From NCBI RefSeq assembly GCF_958450345.1, contig NC_088782.1, forward strand, positions 118,840,046-118,904,045: 64,000 nt of DNA, read 5' to 3'. A program made the position numbers and the translations under genes. The notes below the pieces were generated by a model. It saw only the letters and a program-made list of their open reading frames with translations, was not told the DNA's origin and did not search any database. The DNA is from Calliphora vicina. Lineage: Eukaryota; Arthropoda; Insecta; Diptera; Calliphoridae. Within the stretch, counting starts at the first letter, position 1. Each line of letters starts with the position of its first letter. Positions 22,761-35,060 of this stretch are shown piece by piece.

Positions 22761-23029
22761 AAACTAATCATTATAATAAAAACAAAACAACAAATATTTT
22801 TGATAAAAAAAAACATTTATTTTATTTCTTTTCTTACAAAAGATCGACTAACATTGCCTTTAACAAACAAATAAGAAACAAAAATGTGAACAAATAATAT
22901 GTATTATTGTAAGAAAATGTGTTTCATAAAATAATTGAGTGTGTCATAAATAAAATCCATCAAAAAAACCTACAAAAAAAAAACGCATTAATATACTCAT
23001 TAAATAACAATTAGAAAAGCAAAAAATCA
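22761..23029. other. AT-rich intergenic sequence
   Basis: Poly-A/T-rich DNA downstream of RhoGDI; no gene, repeat family or signal that I can support. Confidence 0.5.
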
Positions 23030-26000
23030 TCAGTTAACTCTTAAAGAGTTGAAAATAATGTATAGAAAATTTCATTCCCTAAGAGAAATAAAAATTTTCT
23101 TGAGAAAAATTTCACTCTCAAAGTTAAAATAAAAATTAAAAATTTTATAGAGAAAATTTCCTCCTTCTCATTTAGAGTTAAACATGTTCACTTCCATGAA
23201 TTAAATTCTTAAGAAATTGTTTTAACTCTTAAGAGTCAAATGAAGAAAATTCACTCGCAAAAGTCCTAGAGAAAATTTCACTCCCAAGGAGTTAAAAAAT
23301 TTTCTAGAGAAAATTTCCCTTACAAAAATAATTAAAAATTTTCTAGAGAAAATTTCCCTTATAAAAAGTGAACATCATCAAGGGTTAGATTTTTTTAACT
23401 CTTCAAGAGTTTTATTTTTCTTTAGACCATTTTTTAACTCTTAAGAGTGAAATGAAGAAAATTTCACTCGCAAAACTCCTAGAGAAAATTTCACTCCCAA
23501 AGAGTTAAAAAATTTTCTAGAGAAAATTTTCCTTACAAAAATAATTAAAAATTTTCTAGAGAAAATTTCCCTTATAAAAAGTGAACATCATCAAGGGTTA
23601 AATTTTTTTAACTCTTCAAGAGTTTTATTTTTCTTTAGACCATTTTTTAACTCTAAGAGTCAAATGAAGAAAATTTCACTCGCAAAAGTCCTAGAGAAAA
23701 TTTCACTCCCAAAGAGTTAAACAAATTTTATGGTTTAATCTCACTCCCAAAAAATATTAAAAAATTTTCTAGAGAAAATTTACCTTACAAAAAGTGAACA
23801 TCATCAAGGGTTAAATTTTTTTTAACTCTTCAAGATTTTTATTTTTTTTAGACCATTTTTTAATTCTAATAGTGATATGAAGAACATTTCACTCGCAAAG
23901 AGTTAAAAAATTTCTACAGAAAATGTCCCTCCCAAAGAGTTAAACAATTTTGATGGTTTAATTTCACTCCCAAAAAATATTAAAAAATTTTCTAGAGAAA
24001 ATTTCAATTTCAAAAAGAGAACATGTTCCCATGAGTTAAAATTGTTCAAGAGTTAAATTCTACTTAATCAGCCCAATTATGAATAAAAATTCCCCGGGAG
24101 ATTTTTCGCGGGAAAAGGGAAAAAAACTCCCGTGCAATTTTTTATTCATAATTGGGCTGAATAATTTTTTTTTAACTCCTCAAGAGTTTTATTTTTCCTT
24201 AGGCAATTTTTTAACTCTTCAAGAGTTTTATTTTTCCTTAGGCAATTTTTTAACTCTTCAAGAGTTTTATTTGTCCTTTTTTAACTCTTCAAGAGTTTTA
24301 TTTTTCCTTAGGCAATTTTTTAACTCTAAGAGTGATATAGAAAATTTCCCTCCCAAAGAGTTAAAAAAGTTCTAGAGAAAATTTCCCTCCCAAAAAGATT
24401 AAAAAAATTTCTAGAGAAATTGTTCCCATGAGTTAAATTCTTCTTAAGATTTTCTTTTACATCTTCCAGAGTTTTATTTTTCTTTAGACCATTTTTTAAC
24501 TCTTAAGAGTGAAATAAAGAAAATTTTTGTAATTTTTGTTCAAGAGTTTTATTTTTCTTTAAAATTTTTTTTAGGAAAGAGTTAAATTTTTTAATTTAAA
24601 TTTTTCAATTCTTTAGGAGTGAAATTTTTCTTAAAAAAAATTCGTTTGATTCTTTAAGAGTTAAATTTTTCTTTTCCTGAGACTTAAATTTTTTACTCTT
24701 CAAGAGAAATTTTTTAAAACTTCAAGAGTTAAAATTTTTCTAGAAAAAATATTTTAAATCTTCAAGAGTTATATTTTTTTTATATAATTTTTCTGCATAA
24801 GAATTTTTTAACTTCTCAAGAGTAAAATTTATCATGAGAAATTTTTTTACTCGTGAGTTAAATTTTTTTTATTTCAACAAGAGTTACATTTTTCTTGATA
24901 AATTTTTTTATTCTTCAGGAGTTTTATTTTTACATCATCAAGAGTTTTATTTTTCTTGAGAAAATTTTTTACTCATCTAGAGTTAAATTTTACTCTTCAA
25001 GACTTAAATTTTTTTTTAAATAATTTTTTACTCTTCAAGAGTTAAAATTATTCTAGAAAAAATATTTTAAATCTTCAAGAGCTATATTTTTCTATATAAT
25101 TTTTCTGTATAAGAATTTTTTAACTTCTCAAGAGTTAAATTTTTCTTTAAGAAATTTTTTAACATTCAAGAGTTAAATTTATCATGATAAATTTTTTTAC
25201 TCGTGAATTAATTTTTTTTTTATTCTTCAGGAGTTTTATTATTCTTGGGAAAAATTTTTTACTCTTCAAGAGTTTTATTTTTCATGAGAAAATATTTTTT
25301 TTTTAACTCTTCAAGAGTTAAATTTTTCTATAGAACATTTTCAAACTTCTCGAGATTTAGATTTTTCATTTAGAAATTTTTAAATTTTTCTTGGGAAAAT
25401 TAGTTACATTCAAGAGTTACATTTTTCTTGAGAATTTTTTTTACTCGAGAGTTAAATTTTTACATCTTCAAGAGTTATATTTTTCTATATAGAATTTTTT
25501 AACTCTTCAGGAATTAAATTTTTCTTTAAGAGATTTTGTAATACTTAAGAGTTTTATTTGTCTTGAGAAAAATTGTTTACTCTTCAAGAGTAAGTTCTTC
25601 GAGAAAAAATATTTCAAATTAAAATAAATATTTTTTATATAGAATTTTTTTACTCTTCAGGAGTTAAATTTATCTAGAAGCCATTTTTTAACTCTTCAAG
25701 AGTTTTATTTTTCTTGAGAAATTTTTTTTACTCTTCAATATTTAAATTTCTTAAAGAATTAAATTCTTAAAGAGTTAAATTTTTCTTGAGACTTTTTTTT
25801 AATCGAGAGTTAAATTTTTCTTGATTTTTTTTTAATTGTTTAGGAGTTAATAAAATTTTTCTTGAGAAAATATTTTATATTTTCAAGAATTACATTTTTC
25901 TACATAGAATTTTTTCAGGAGTTAAATTTTTCTTAAGAATTTTTTTTTTAACTCCTCAAGAGTTAAATTTTTCTTCAGGAGTTAAAATTTTTTTAAGATA
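23030..26000. repeat. AACTCTTCAAGAGTTTTATTTTTCTT repeat field downstream of RhoGDI
   Basis: About 3 kb of degenerate units built on the AACTCTTCAAGAGTT palindrome followed by T-rich linkers. The left part (23.0-24.0 kb) alternates with TTTTCTAGAGAAAATTTCCC units in long blocks of about 230 bp (for example AGTGAACATCATCAAGGGTT near 23367, 23580 and 23798). Small open frames here (for example 24079-24375) are repeat artefacts. Confidence 0.85.
24068..24160. mobile_element. Short MITE-like inverted-repeat element
   Basis: About 93 bp with inverted termini: TCAGCCCAATTATGAATAAA at the left and its reverse complement ending at 24160. The arms extend with small mismatches to a GGGAG/CTCCC pair, leaving a short GC-containing centre (TTTTTCGCGGGAAAAGGG). 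It interrupts the AACTCTTCAAG repeat field. No clear target duplication was found. Confidence 0.7.
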
Positions 26001-27100
26001 TTTTCTCAATTTGTAATCATTCTTTCATTCATTCTTTCACTTTTAAGTTCTCTTTATGTAAATTTATTTCTGAAAACCCCCCTTATTGGCTTTATAAGTC
26101 CTTTTACCTAATAAATCGCATTCTAAGTATATTTTTTCTTACGAATTATACTTCAACTAAGTGCATTTCTTTTCTTTTTACCCATTTCCTTAAAAAAATG
26201 AGCAATATACGTTTGTCTTCACAGCAAATATTACATTTTTTCTATGTGTGTAATAAAAAAAAACAGAACTACAAAACAATTAACCATATTCTCTAAATGT
26301 AAAAAAAAATTTCACAAAAAAAAAACAAAAAATATATGTATAATGTTTATAAGAAGAAAGCAATTTAAAATAAAAAAAAAAAACAAAGAAACAAATAAAG
26401 AAAATGATTTAAAAAAATATTATATAAAAAAATTAATAAATGGTTTTATTGCAATTTGCAGATTTTATTCTCAAATATATTTTATTCTATATTAAAAACC
26501 TTAATTTTACCTTAACTTTGTTTTATTTATACCTAACAAGACTAACTGGCGCGAAACAACAGGAAACGGATATAAAATAAAGCAAATTCGAAAAATTCAC
26601 TCTCTGTTCATTACAAAATACGTGATATGATTTAAATGTATGTGTTTGTTTATAAAAACCAAGGGAAAATGCTTAAAAAAAGCTTTTTTATTTGTTTATT
26701 TACATTTTCTGTGTTGCTAAACATGTTGCTAACGTGTTGCTGGCAACAAAGAGAGGTTGAGGGAGTTGTTTGTTTTTATACTCTTTGCTTAAATACAGTT
26801 AGTTGTATTAGTACAAAAAACACGTGTTGCTGGATTGTAAACAATAAATAACAACAACAACTAAAGGAGATGTCTACTAAATGTAACGTTATTATGTTTG
26901 TAGGTGTGGGTGTGTGTTTTTTACAGCAAAAAAACAATTCAATTGTTGGTTAAATAATTCATAATAATCAAATAATTTCAATGAAAATCAGTAAATATTA
27001 AAAAATTCATTTATAGATGGGTATTTAATTGAGGCTTTAACTAATAGTTTATTAAACAAAATACACGAATATAATAAAATTTGCCTTAATAGTTTTTTGT
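26001..27100. other. Intergenic unique segment with an E2F-like site
   Basis: AT-rich DNA with no supported gene. The small open frames at 26244-26495 and 26636-26851 have no domain, no splice context and low-complexity composition. GGCGCGAAA at 26548-26556 matches the E2F core, and CGTGTTGCTGG-type words occur three times between 26710 and 26835. Confidence 0.45.
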
Positions 27101-27108
27101 TTTAAAAA

Positions 27109-28600
27109 ATAAAGTTTCGTTAAGTTTTTTAAATTGCAAAAAATTAAATTTTTTCTCCTGAATTAAATATTATTTTGTGTATAATATATAAATATACATA
27201 AAATTCTATTCTAATACTTTTCGTTAAAAAAATAAAGTTTCGTTAAGTTTTAAAAATTTGGAAAAATTCATTTTTATTTCTTGATTTAAATAGTTCATTA
27301 AATAAGTTTAACGAATATGGAAAAAATTTTAATTATATAATTTTTGTTAAGAAAATAAAGTTTCGTTAAGTTTTTTAAATTGCTAAAAATTAAATTTATT
27401 CTCCTGAATTAAATAGTATTTTATTAATAATATAAGAATATACATAAAATTATACTCAAATCTTTTCGTTAAAAGAATAAAGTTTCGTTAAGTTTTAAAA
27501 ATTTTGAATAATTAATTTTAATTTCTTGATTTAAATAGCTCATTAAATAAGTTTAACGAATAGGGACAAATTTTTAATTATATAATTTTTGTTAAAAAAA
27601 TAAAGTTTCGTTAAGTTTTAAAAATTTCGAAAAATAAATTTTTATTTCTTGATTTAAATAGTTCATTAAATAAGTTTAACGAATATCGAAACATTTTTAA
27701 TTATATAATTTTTGTTAAGAAAATAAAGTTTCGTTAAGTTTTTTAAATTGCTAAAAATTTAATTTGTTCTCTTGAATTAAATATTAATTTGTGTATAATA
27801 TATAAATATACATAAAATTCTATTCTAATACTTTTCGTTAAAAAAATAAAGTTTCGTTAAGTTTGAAAAATTTCGAAAAATTAATTTTTATTTCTTGATT
27901 TAAATAGTTCATTAAATAAGTTTAACGAATATGGAAAAAATTTTAATTTTGAAGTGTTCGTTAAGAAAATAAAGTTTCGTTAAGTTTTTTTAAATCGCTA
28001 AAATTAATTTTTATTTCTTGATTTAAATATAATTTTCTTTATAATAAACAAAAATATATAAAATTATTTTCAAATACTTTTACTTTAGAAAATAAAGTTT
28101 CGTTAAGTTTTAAAAGATTTTCAAAATTACAAAATTTTTACTGATTTAAATATCTTTTGCTCCAAAATAAAAGAATATATATAAAATTTTAGTCAAATGT
28201 TATTAATTTAGAAAATAAAGTTTCGTTAAGTTTCAAAACTTGTCGAAAATTATGAAATTTTAATTGTTTTAATTGCTATTTTATTCATAATAAAAGAATA
28301 TGTTTAAAGTTTTGTTTAAATACTTTTCATTTAAAAAATAAAGTTTCGTTAAGTTTTTTTAAATTGCTAAAAATAAACAATTTGTCTTGATTTAAATCGT
28401 ATATTCTCTCTTATACAGGAATATCAATAAAAATTCATTTAAAAGGTTTTAGTTTAGAAAATAAAGTTTCGTTAAGTTTTAAACAATTTTAAAAATTACA
28501 AAATTTGTCTTTATTTTAATAATATTTTATGTATAATAAACCCTTATATACAAATTTTCATTAAAATGCTTTTAAATTAGAAAATAAATTTTCTTTATAT
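27109..28600 (+). repeat. 123-bp satellite with invariant 20-bp core, array A
   Basis: Twelve clear units whose core AATAAAGTTTCGTTAAGTTT starts at 27109, 27231, 27354, 27476, 27599, 27722, 27845, 27968, 28091, 28214, 28337 and 28460, spacings of 122 or 123 bp. A thirteenth decayed unit lies near 28580. Between cores the AT-rich linker diverges substantially while the core is almost unchanged. No coding potential. Confidence 0.95.
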
Positions 28601-30090
28601 TTTAAAAATTACGAAATTTATCTCTTTCCGAATTTTTTTAAATTGTATTAAAATTTATGGCGAATTACAAAACATAGAGAAACTTAAAACTAAATTTTCT
28701 AGAACATACTTTTTTAACTTCATCAAATTAAGCTAATTTTAAGCCTTTTAATTTGATATAGTATTCATAAAATTAACTTAAACTATAGAACTATGTATTT
28801 AGTTTAGCAATTCCCTATAGTTTTTATTAGCTCCACTGTGCGTATGTTTAATTTGCATTTAATAGCATCACAAATATTACTTATACGCTTAATTTCAATA
28901 AATATTTGCTTGAACTACCTAGACGTATACGTAATATTTAAAATCTAACCACTTTTTTTTATAATGTACCAACAAAAACCGTTACATTCAACAAAATTCC
29001 CTTTGTTTTTTAAAAGAAAACCGTTAAAATTTAAAAGAATGTACACAAAAGCTCTCTCCTAAATCATAAAACATTTTTCACTCTCTCTCTCTCATTCTCT
29101 CACTCAACCATATTTATTACTTTTTATTGTAAACAAAAATTTACTTACCTTTGGCATGCTGTGTTTATTGTTTTTGTTCTTGTTGTTGATGTCAACATAT
29201 TGGTCACAAGCAACAGTGTGTTGTGTTGTTTTGTTTTTCTTTTTTCTCGGTTTTCTGTTTTGTCTCATTTGTTGTTGCTGCTTTTGTCTGTACATTTCGC
29301 ATATTTACGAGTGTTGTTGACACACTCGTGTGAAAAAAACGCCTGTTGGACGTGTGTATGATAAATTTGTTGTGTTTAGTTTGGACGGCGACGTCCTAAC
29401 GAGTAGATCGTGGCGCTCGCTAACGGGAATTTAAATTAAATAAAGCGTACAACGGTATGTGTTGTTAATTTACACTAACGGGAAAAATAAATAATAAAAA
29501 AAAACACACACAAATTAATAATATTGTTTTTGTGTGAGTGCTTAAATGTATGCAAGCAAGTGTGTTTCTTAATTTCAAATATTAAAGTGAGTGAAAGAGT
29601 AAACACAACAACAAATGTGAGGAAAATAAATACAACAACACAGCTGAAAAATTAAATAATACCGAATGCAAATAATAATAATAATGACCAAAAATAAATA
29701 AATAAAGAGCGCGAATTAAGCACATAAAATACAAAAATATATTGTATTTAATAATAATTATGAATGAAAAGAAAGAATTTATTGTTTTGTTCAAAAGAAA
29801 AACTGAATAAATTGAAAATCAAGATAAAGTTTAAGAAATAAATTTCTATAAAAATAACCGTTATTTGTGCAAAAGAAATTTTAATTGAAATTTATGTGTA
29901 AAACTTAAATTAAAACAACAGGTTGTAATTAAAAACAAATTTATAATGTAAAAAACAGCTTAATAAACAAGCTAAAAATAATAAAATATAAGGAAAGAAA
30001 TTCTTTTAAAATTTTTAAAAAAACAAACAAAGAAAATGTTAGCAAATATTTGGAAACATATAGAAAATAAAAATAATTTTTCCTGACTTT
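28601..30090. promoter_or_regulatory. Unique segment with candidate promoter near 29.05-29.46 kb
   Basis: This segment separates two arrays of the same satellite. It holds a CT-rich GAGA-type tract (29080-29105), a locally GC-rich patch (about 29385-29452: GGACGGCGACGTCC, GTGGCGCTCGC), and a plus-strand donor AACG|GTATGT at 29454/29455. On the minus strand, ATGCCAAAG|GTAAGTAA at 29157-29141 is a near-perfect donor after a short open frame. Together these suggest a promoter, perhaps bidirectional, possibly of the gene with coding exon at 60375. The evidence is compositional and splice-motif based only. Confidence 0.4.
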
Positions 30091-30097
30091 TGAAATT

Positions 30098-31880
30098 AAA
30101 TTTCGTTAAGTTTTTTAAATTGTAAAAAGTAAAAAAAAAATTTCACGATTTAAATAGTTTATTAAATTAATAAAGTAAGCTTTTGGCTTAAAAAATAAAG
30201 TTTCGTTAAGTTTTTCAAATTTATAAAAATTAGAAATTGGTCTTGAAATTAATCATAAGCTGAGCTTAGTTACACAAAAAAAGGAAAAAATTAAATTTTA
30301 AAAAAAGTTGTTAAAAAAATAAAGTTTCGTTAAGTTTTTCAAGTCGCTAAAACTATTTTTTTCTTCTGCATTTAAGTAGCTTTTCTCTCTTATAAACAAA
30401 TATAAATAAATTTCTGTTTAAATACTTTTCATTAAAAAACTAAAGTTTCGTTAAGTTTTTTAAATTGCTAAAAATTAAATTTTTCCTTTGGTTTGCATTG
30501 CACTTTGTCTGTAGTAAATGAATATAAATACATTTCTGTTCAAATACTTTTCGTTAAAAAAATAAAGTTTCGTTAAGTTTTTTAAATGGCTGAAAATTAA
30601 ATTTTTCTTTTGGTTTAAGTAGTATTTTCTCTGCAATAAACGAATATAAATAAATTACTGTTCAAATAATTTTCGTTAAAAAAATAAAGTTTCGTTAAGT
30701 TTTTTATATGACTAAAAATCAAAATTTTCTATTGATTTGAATTATTTGTTAAGTTACTTAAACGAATATATAAACATTTTGAATTATTTGTTTGTTCGTT
30801 AAAAATATAAAGTTTCGTTAAGTTTTTTAAATTGCAGAAAAATAAAATTTTCACTTGATTTAAATTGTATTTTCTGTGTAATAAACTAATATAATTAAAT
30901 TACTGTTTAAATACTTTTCGTTAAAAAAAATAAAGTTTCGTTAAGTTTTAAAAATGTCCAAAAATTTAAAAAACTTTCTTGATTAAGCTGCCTATTAAGT
31001 CTGTTTAACGAATATAGTAAAAGTTTTAGTTAAAATAATTTTCGTTAAAAAAATAAAGTTTCGTTAAGTTTTTTAAATGGCTGAAAAATTAAATTTTTCT
31101 CTTGATTTGAGTTGCCTATTAAGCAAATTAAAAGCAAATGAAAACAGTTTTTATTTATAAAATTTTCATTAAAAAAATAAAGTTTCGTTAAGTTTTTTAA
31201 ATGGCTGAAAATTAAATTTTTCTTTTGGTTTAAGTAGTATTTTCTCTGCAATAAACGAATATAAATAAATTACTGTTCAAATATTTTTCGTTAAAAATAT
31301 AAAGTTTCGTTAAGTTTTTTAAATGGCAGAAAAATAAAATTTTCACTTGATTTAAATTGTATTTTCTGTGTAATAAACGAATATAATTAAATTACTGTTT
31401 AAATACTTTTCGTTAAAAAAATAAAGTTTCGTTAAGTTTTAAAAATGTCCAAAAATTTGAAAAACTTTCTTGATTAAGCTGCCTATTAAGTCTGTTTAAC
31501 GAATATAGTAAAAGTTTTAGTTAAAATAATTTTCGTTAAAAAAATAAGGTTTCGTTAAGTTTTAAAAATTTTCAAAATTCCAATTTTTTTTTGGTTTAAA
31601 TAGCAATTTCTCTATAATAAACGAATATAAATAAAGTTCCATTCAAATGCTTTTAGTTTAGAAAATAAAGTTTCGTTAAGTTTTAAAAATTTTAAAAAAT
31701 TACGATAAATTCTCTATAATAAACAAATTTAAAAAAAGTCTGTTTAAATATCTTTAGTTTAGAAAATAATGTTTCGTTAAGTTTTAAAAATTATGAAATT
31801 TTTGTTAGATTTACTAGTTTTAAATTTAGCATTTCATTACATTTGTTTAAGAAAAAGTTTCGTTAAGTTTTATTTTCTAA
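30098..31880 (+). repeat. 123-bp satellite with invariant 20-bp core, array B
   Basis: About sixteen units in the same orientation as array A. Core positions include 30194, 30318, 30438, 30561, 30683, 30806, 30929, 31052, 31176, 31298, 31420, 31543, 31664 and 31765; the last units shorten to about 90-100 bp. Some linkers recur between units (for example units at 30929 and 31420 share TTTAACGAATATAGTAAAAG), indicating block amplification of about 490 bp. Confidence 0.95.
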
Positions 31881-32399
31881 ACACAAAAGATTAAATATCT
31901 TAAAATTTAAAAGAATTTGAATAAAAATAAACAAATATTGAGAAATCGTTTAAAACATCAACATTCGTTATGTTTAAAAAATCGTCAAAATAATGTTTTT
32001 ATTAACAAATAGTGCCAATAAAGCTTAAAACTACAAAAATTCAAATAAATTACAACTTTTTCGAAGTTTTTAAAATAAATCGCCAAAAAAAAAACTAAAC
32101 AAAATGCCAAGAAATCCAATTTTATTTTAAAAAATTCCTCTTATAAAAACTATAAAAAAAGTGATAAAAACATAAGTTTATTTTAAATATTTTTCGTTCT
32201 CAATATTCAACATAAAAATTTTCCTCCCAACAACAAATTTCAAAAAAGTGATAAAAATACAACATTAATTAATTTATATAAACTACGTCAACTAGTTTTA
32301 TTAGTGTTTTACAAAAATTCATATAAAAAAGTCTTTAAAAAATTAGTGTATTTTTCCTCGTCTAAAATTTAATAAAAAAAATAATCTTAATTTCATTTT
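31881..32399. other. AT-rich unique sequence upstream of candidate exon
   Basis: A-rich non-repetitive DNA between satellite array B and a candidate non-coding exon. No gene or clear signal. Confidence 0.45.
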
Positions 32400-32561
32400 C
32401 TATATTACGGTCAAGTTTGCAGCTGAAAGAAAAAAAAATTAAATAAAAATACGAAAAAAAAAAAATAAATTCTCTAAAAGAACCAACAACAATTGTCAAA
32501 CATCATAGAGAAGTTTGTGCGCTTGAAATATCAGCAGCAGCAAGCAGTTTGGCCTGTGTTT
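32400..32561 (+). other. Candidate non-coding 5' exon of the downstream gene
   Basis: Less AT-rich stretch with a CAGCAGCAGCAAGCAG run that ends CCTGTGTTT|GTAAGTTTG, a strong donor at 32561/32562. The next good plus-strand acceptor before a coding exon is TTATTTACAG at 60020. I infer a 5' UTR exon spliced over about 27 kb; no transcript evidence is available. Confidence 0.35.
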
Positions 32562-32749
32562 GTAAGTTTGTTTTTTATATTTCTGTTTTTCTTTTAATTT
32601 AATTTGCACTTAAAGTTCGGGCGATACTTTTTCACTGAATATATCTATAAACATACTACATATATAAATTTACACCATTTGCTAAGAAAAATTAAAATTT
32701 TTTTAGGATAATAAAGAGTTTATGTTTTAAAGGGGCAGCATTTTTTGTC

Positions 32750-35060
32750 CAAAAAAACAAGGTTTTTCTAGAAAAAAAATTTTTTTTGGGGTCAAATTTT
32801 GATTTTTATTTGCAAAATGTAATTTTGGTGTAAAACAGCGTTTTTCTGATAAAAATAAAATTTTGGTGTAAAAATACATTTTTAGTGTAAAAATACGTTT
32901 TTAATGTAAAAATACGTTTTTAAAGTAAAAATACTTTTTTTAAGGTAAAAATATGTTTTTAAAGTAAAAATATGTTTTTAAATTAAAAATTTGTTTTTAA
33001 TGTAAAAATACGTTTTTCGTATTAAACATTTCTAAAAGAAAAATAAGTTGGTTTTTAGGATAATAGAGATTTTTTTGCATTTTTAACAAAAAACAATGTT
33101 TTTCTAGAAAAAATATTTTATTTAGGGTAAAATTTTTATTTGCAAAATGTAATTTTGGTATAAAAACAGCGTTTTTCTGATAAAAATGAAATTTTAATGT
33201 AAAAATACGTTTCTAATGTAAAAATATGTTTTTAAAGTAAAAATATGTTTTTAATGTAAAAATACGTTTTTCGGTTAAAAATTTATTTTAATGCTAAATT
33301 GTTTTTTTAACTACAAATTTATTTTTAGTGTATTTTTGGTGTAAAACTAAATTTTTCATTTAAAAAAATGTAATTTTGATATAAAAAGGCTATTTTATGG
33401 TAAACATTTCCTGTTAGTGTAAAACTGCGTTTTTCAGCTTAAAATTTTTTTGTACGTAACAAATATTTTCGGATTAAAAAGGTAATTTTAGAGTTAACTA
33501 AATGAGTAAAAATAAGTTTTTAGTGAACATTTTTATTGTAAAAATAAAAAAAATAAAACCACGTTTTTAGTATAAAACCACGTTTTTAGTATAAAACCAC
33601 GTTTTTTTAAAACCGGTTTTTAGTATAAAACCAGGTTTTTAGTATAAAACCAGGTTTTTAGTATAAAACCAGGTTTTTAGTATAAAACCACGTTTTTAGT
33701 ATAAAACCAGGTTTTTAGTATAAAACCAGGTTTTCAGTATAAAACCAGGTTTTCAGTATAAAACCAGGTTTTTAGTATAAAACCAGGTTTTTAGTATAAA
33801 ACCACGTTTTTAGTATAAAACCACATTTTTAGTATAAAACCACGTTTTTAGTATAAAACCACGTTTTTAGTATAAAACCACGTTTTTAGTATAAAACCAC
33901 GTTTTTAGTATAAAACCACGTTTTTAGTATAAAACCACGTTTTTAGTATAAAACAACGTTTTTAGTATAAAACCACGTTTTTAGTATAAAACCACGTTTT
34001 TAGTATAAAACCACGTTTTTAGTATAAACCACGTTTTTAGTATAAAACCACGTTTTTAGTATAAAACCACGTTTTTAGTAAAAAAACAACGTTTTTAGTA
34101 TAAAACCACGTTTTTAGTATAAAACCACGTTTTTAGTATAAAACCACGTTTTTGTATAAAACCACGTTTTTAGTATAAAACCACGTTTTTAGTATAAAAC
34201 CACGTTTTTAGTATAAAACCACGTTTTTAGTATGAAACCAAGTTTTTAGTATAAAATTAGGTTTTTAGTATAAAACTATATTTTTAGTATAAAATTAGGT
34301 TTTTATTATAAAACCACGTTTTTAGTGTAAAACCAGGTTTTTAGTATAAATCCAGGTTTTTAGTATAAAACCAGGTTTTTAGTATAAAACCAGGTTTTTG
34401 GTATAAAACCAGGTTTTTTAGTATAAAACCAGGTTTTAATTATAAAACCACGTTTTTAGTATAAAACCAGGTTTTAATTATAAAACCAGGTTTTAATTAT
34501 AAAACCAGGTTGTAATTATAAAACCAGGTTTTAATTATAAAACCAGGTTTTAATTATAAAACCAGGTTTTAATTATAAAACCAGGTTTTAATTATAAAAC
34601 CAGGTTTTAATTATAAAACCAGGTTTTTAGTATAAAACCACGTTTTTAGTATAAAACCACGTTTTTAGTATAAAACCACGTTTTTAGTATAAAACCACGT
34701 TTTTAGTATAAAACCACGTTTTTAGTATGAAACCACGTTTTTAGTATAAAATTAGGTTTTTAGTATAAAACTAGGTTTTTAGTATAAAACTAAGTTTTTA
34801 ATAACGAATTTTTAGTGTAAATCAGCGTTTTTATAAAATGTTTTTAAAATTAAACATTTTTTTTTAGATAAAAATAAGAGATTTTTTTAAAAAAACTTAT
34901 TTTGTGTGTAAAAATAAGTTTTTTGTGCAAAAATATATTTTTTTTGGAAAACTACATTTTATGTGTAAAAATACGTTTTTTGTGTAAAATTACATTTTTA
35001 GTATAAATTTGCATTTTAAGTGTAAAAATGCATTTTTAGTGCTCTTTACATCTAAAATTG
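32750..35060 (+). repeat. 19-bp satellite CCACGTTTTTAGTATAAAA, direct orientation, block 1
   Basis: Homogeneous 19-bp copies run from about 33550 to 34800 with variants (CAGG for CACG, AATTATAAAA for AGTATAAAA, the latter a run near 34430-34620). The edges (32.8-33.5 and 34.8-35.06 kb) carry older, diverged relatives such as AAAATACGTTTTTAATGT. Each unit contains TATAAAA and ACGT. No coding potential. Confidence 0.93.

Noticed and set aside
26636..26851. 71-codon open frame on the plus strand
   Set aside because: No homology recognised, AT-rich composition and no splice or promoter support; random open frames of this length are expected in the window.
29104..29361. Two overlapping small open frames at 29.1-29.4 kb as real proteins
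   Set aside because: They are open on both strands over low-complexity sequence with no recognisable domain; only the splice-donor signals there were kept as worth checking.
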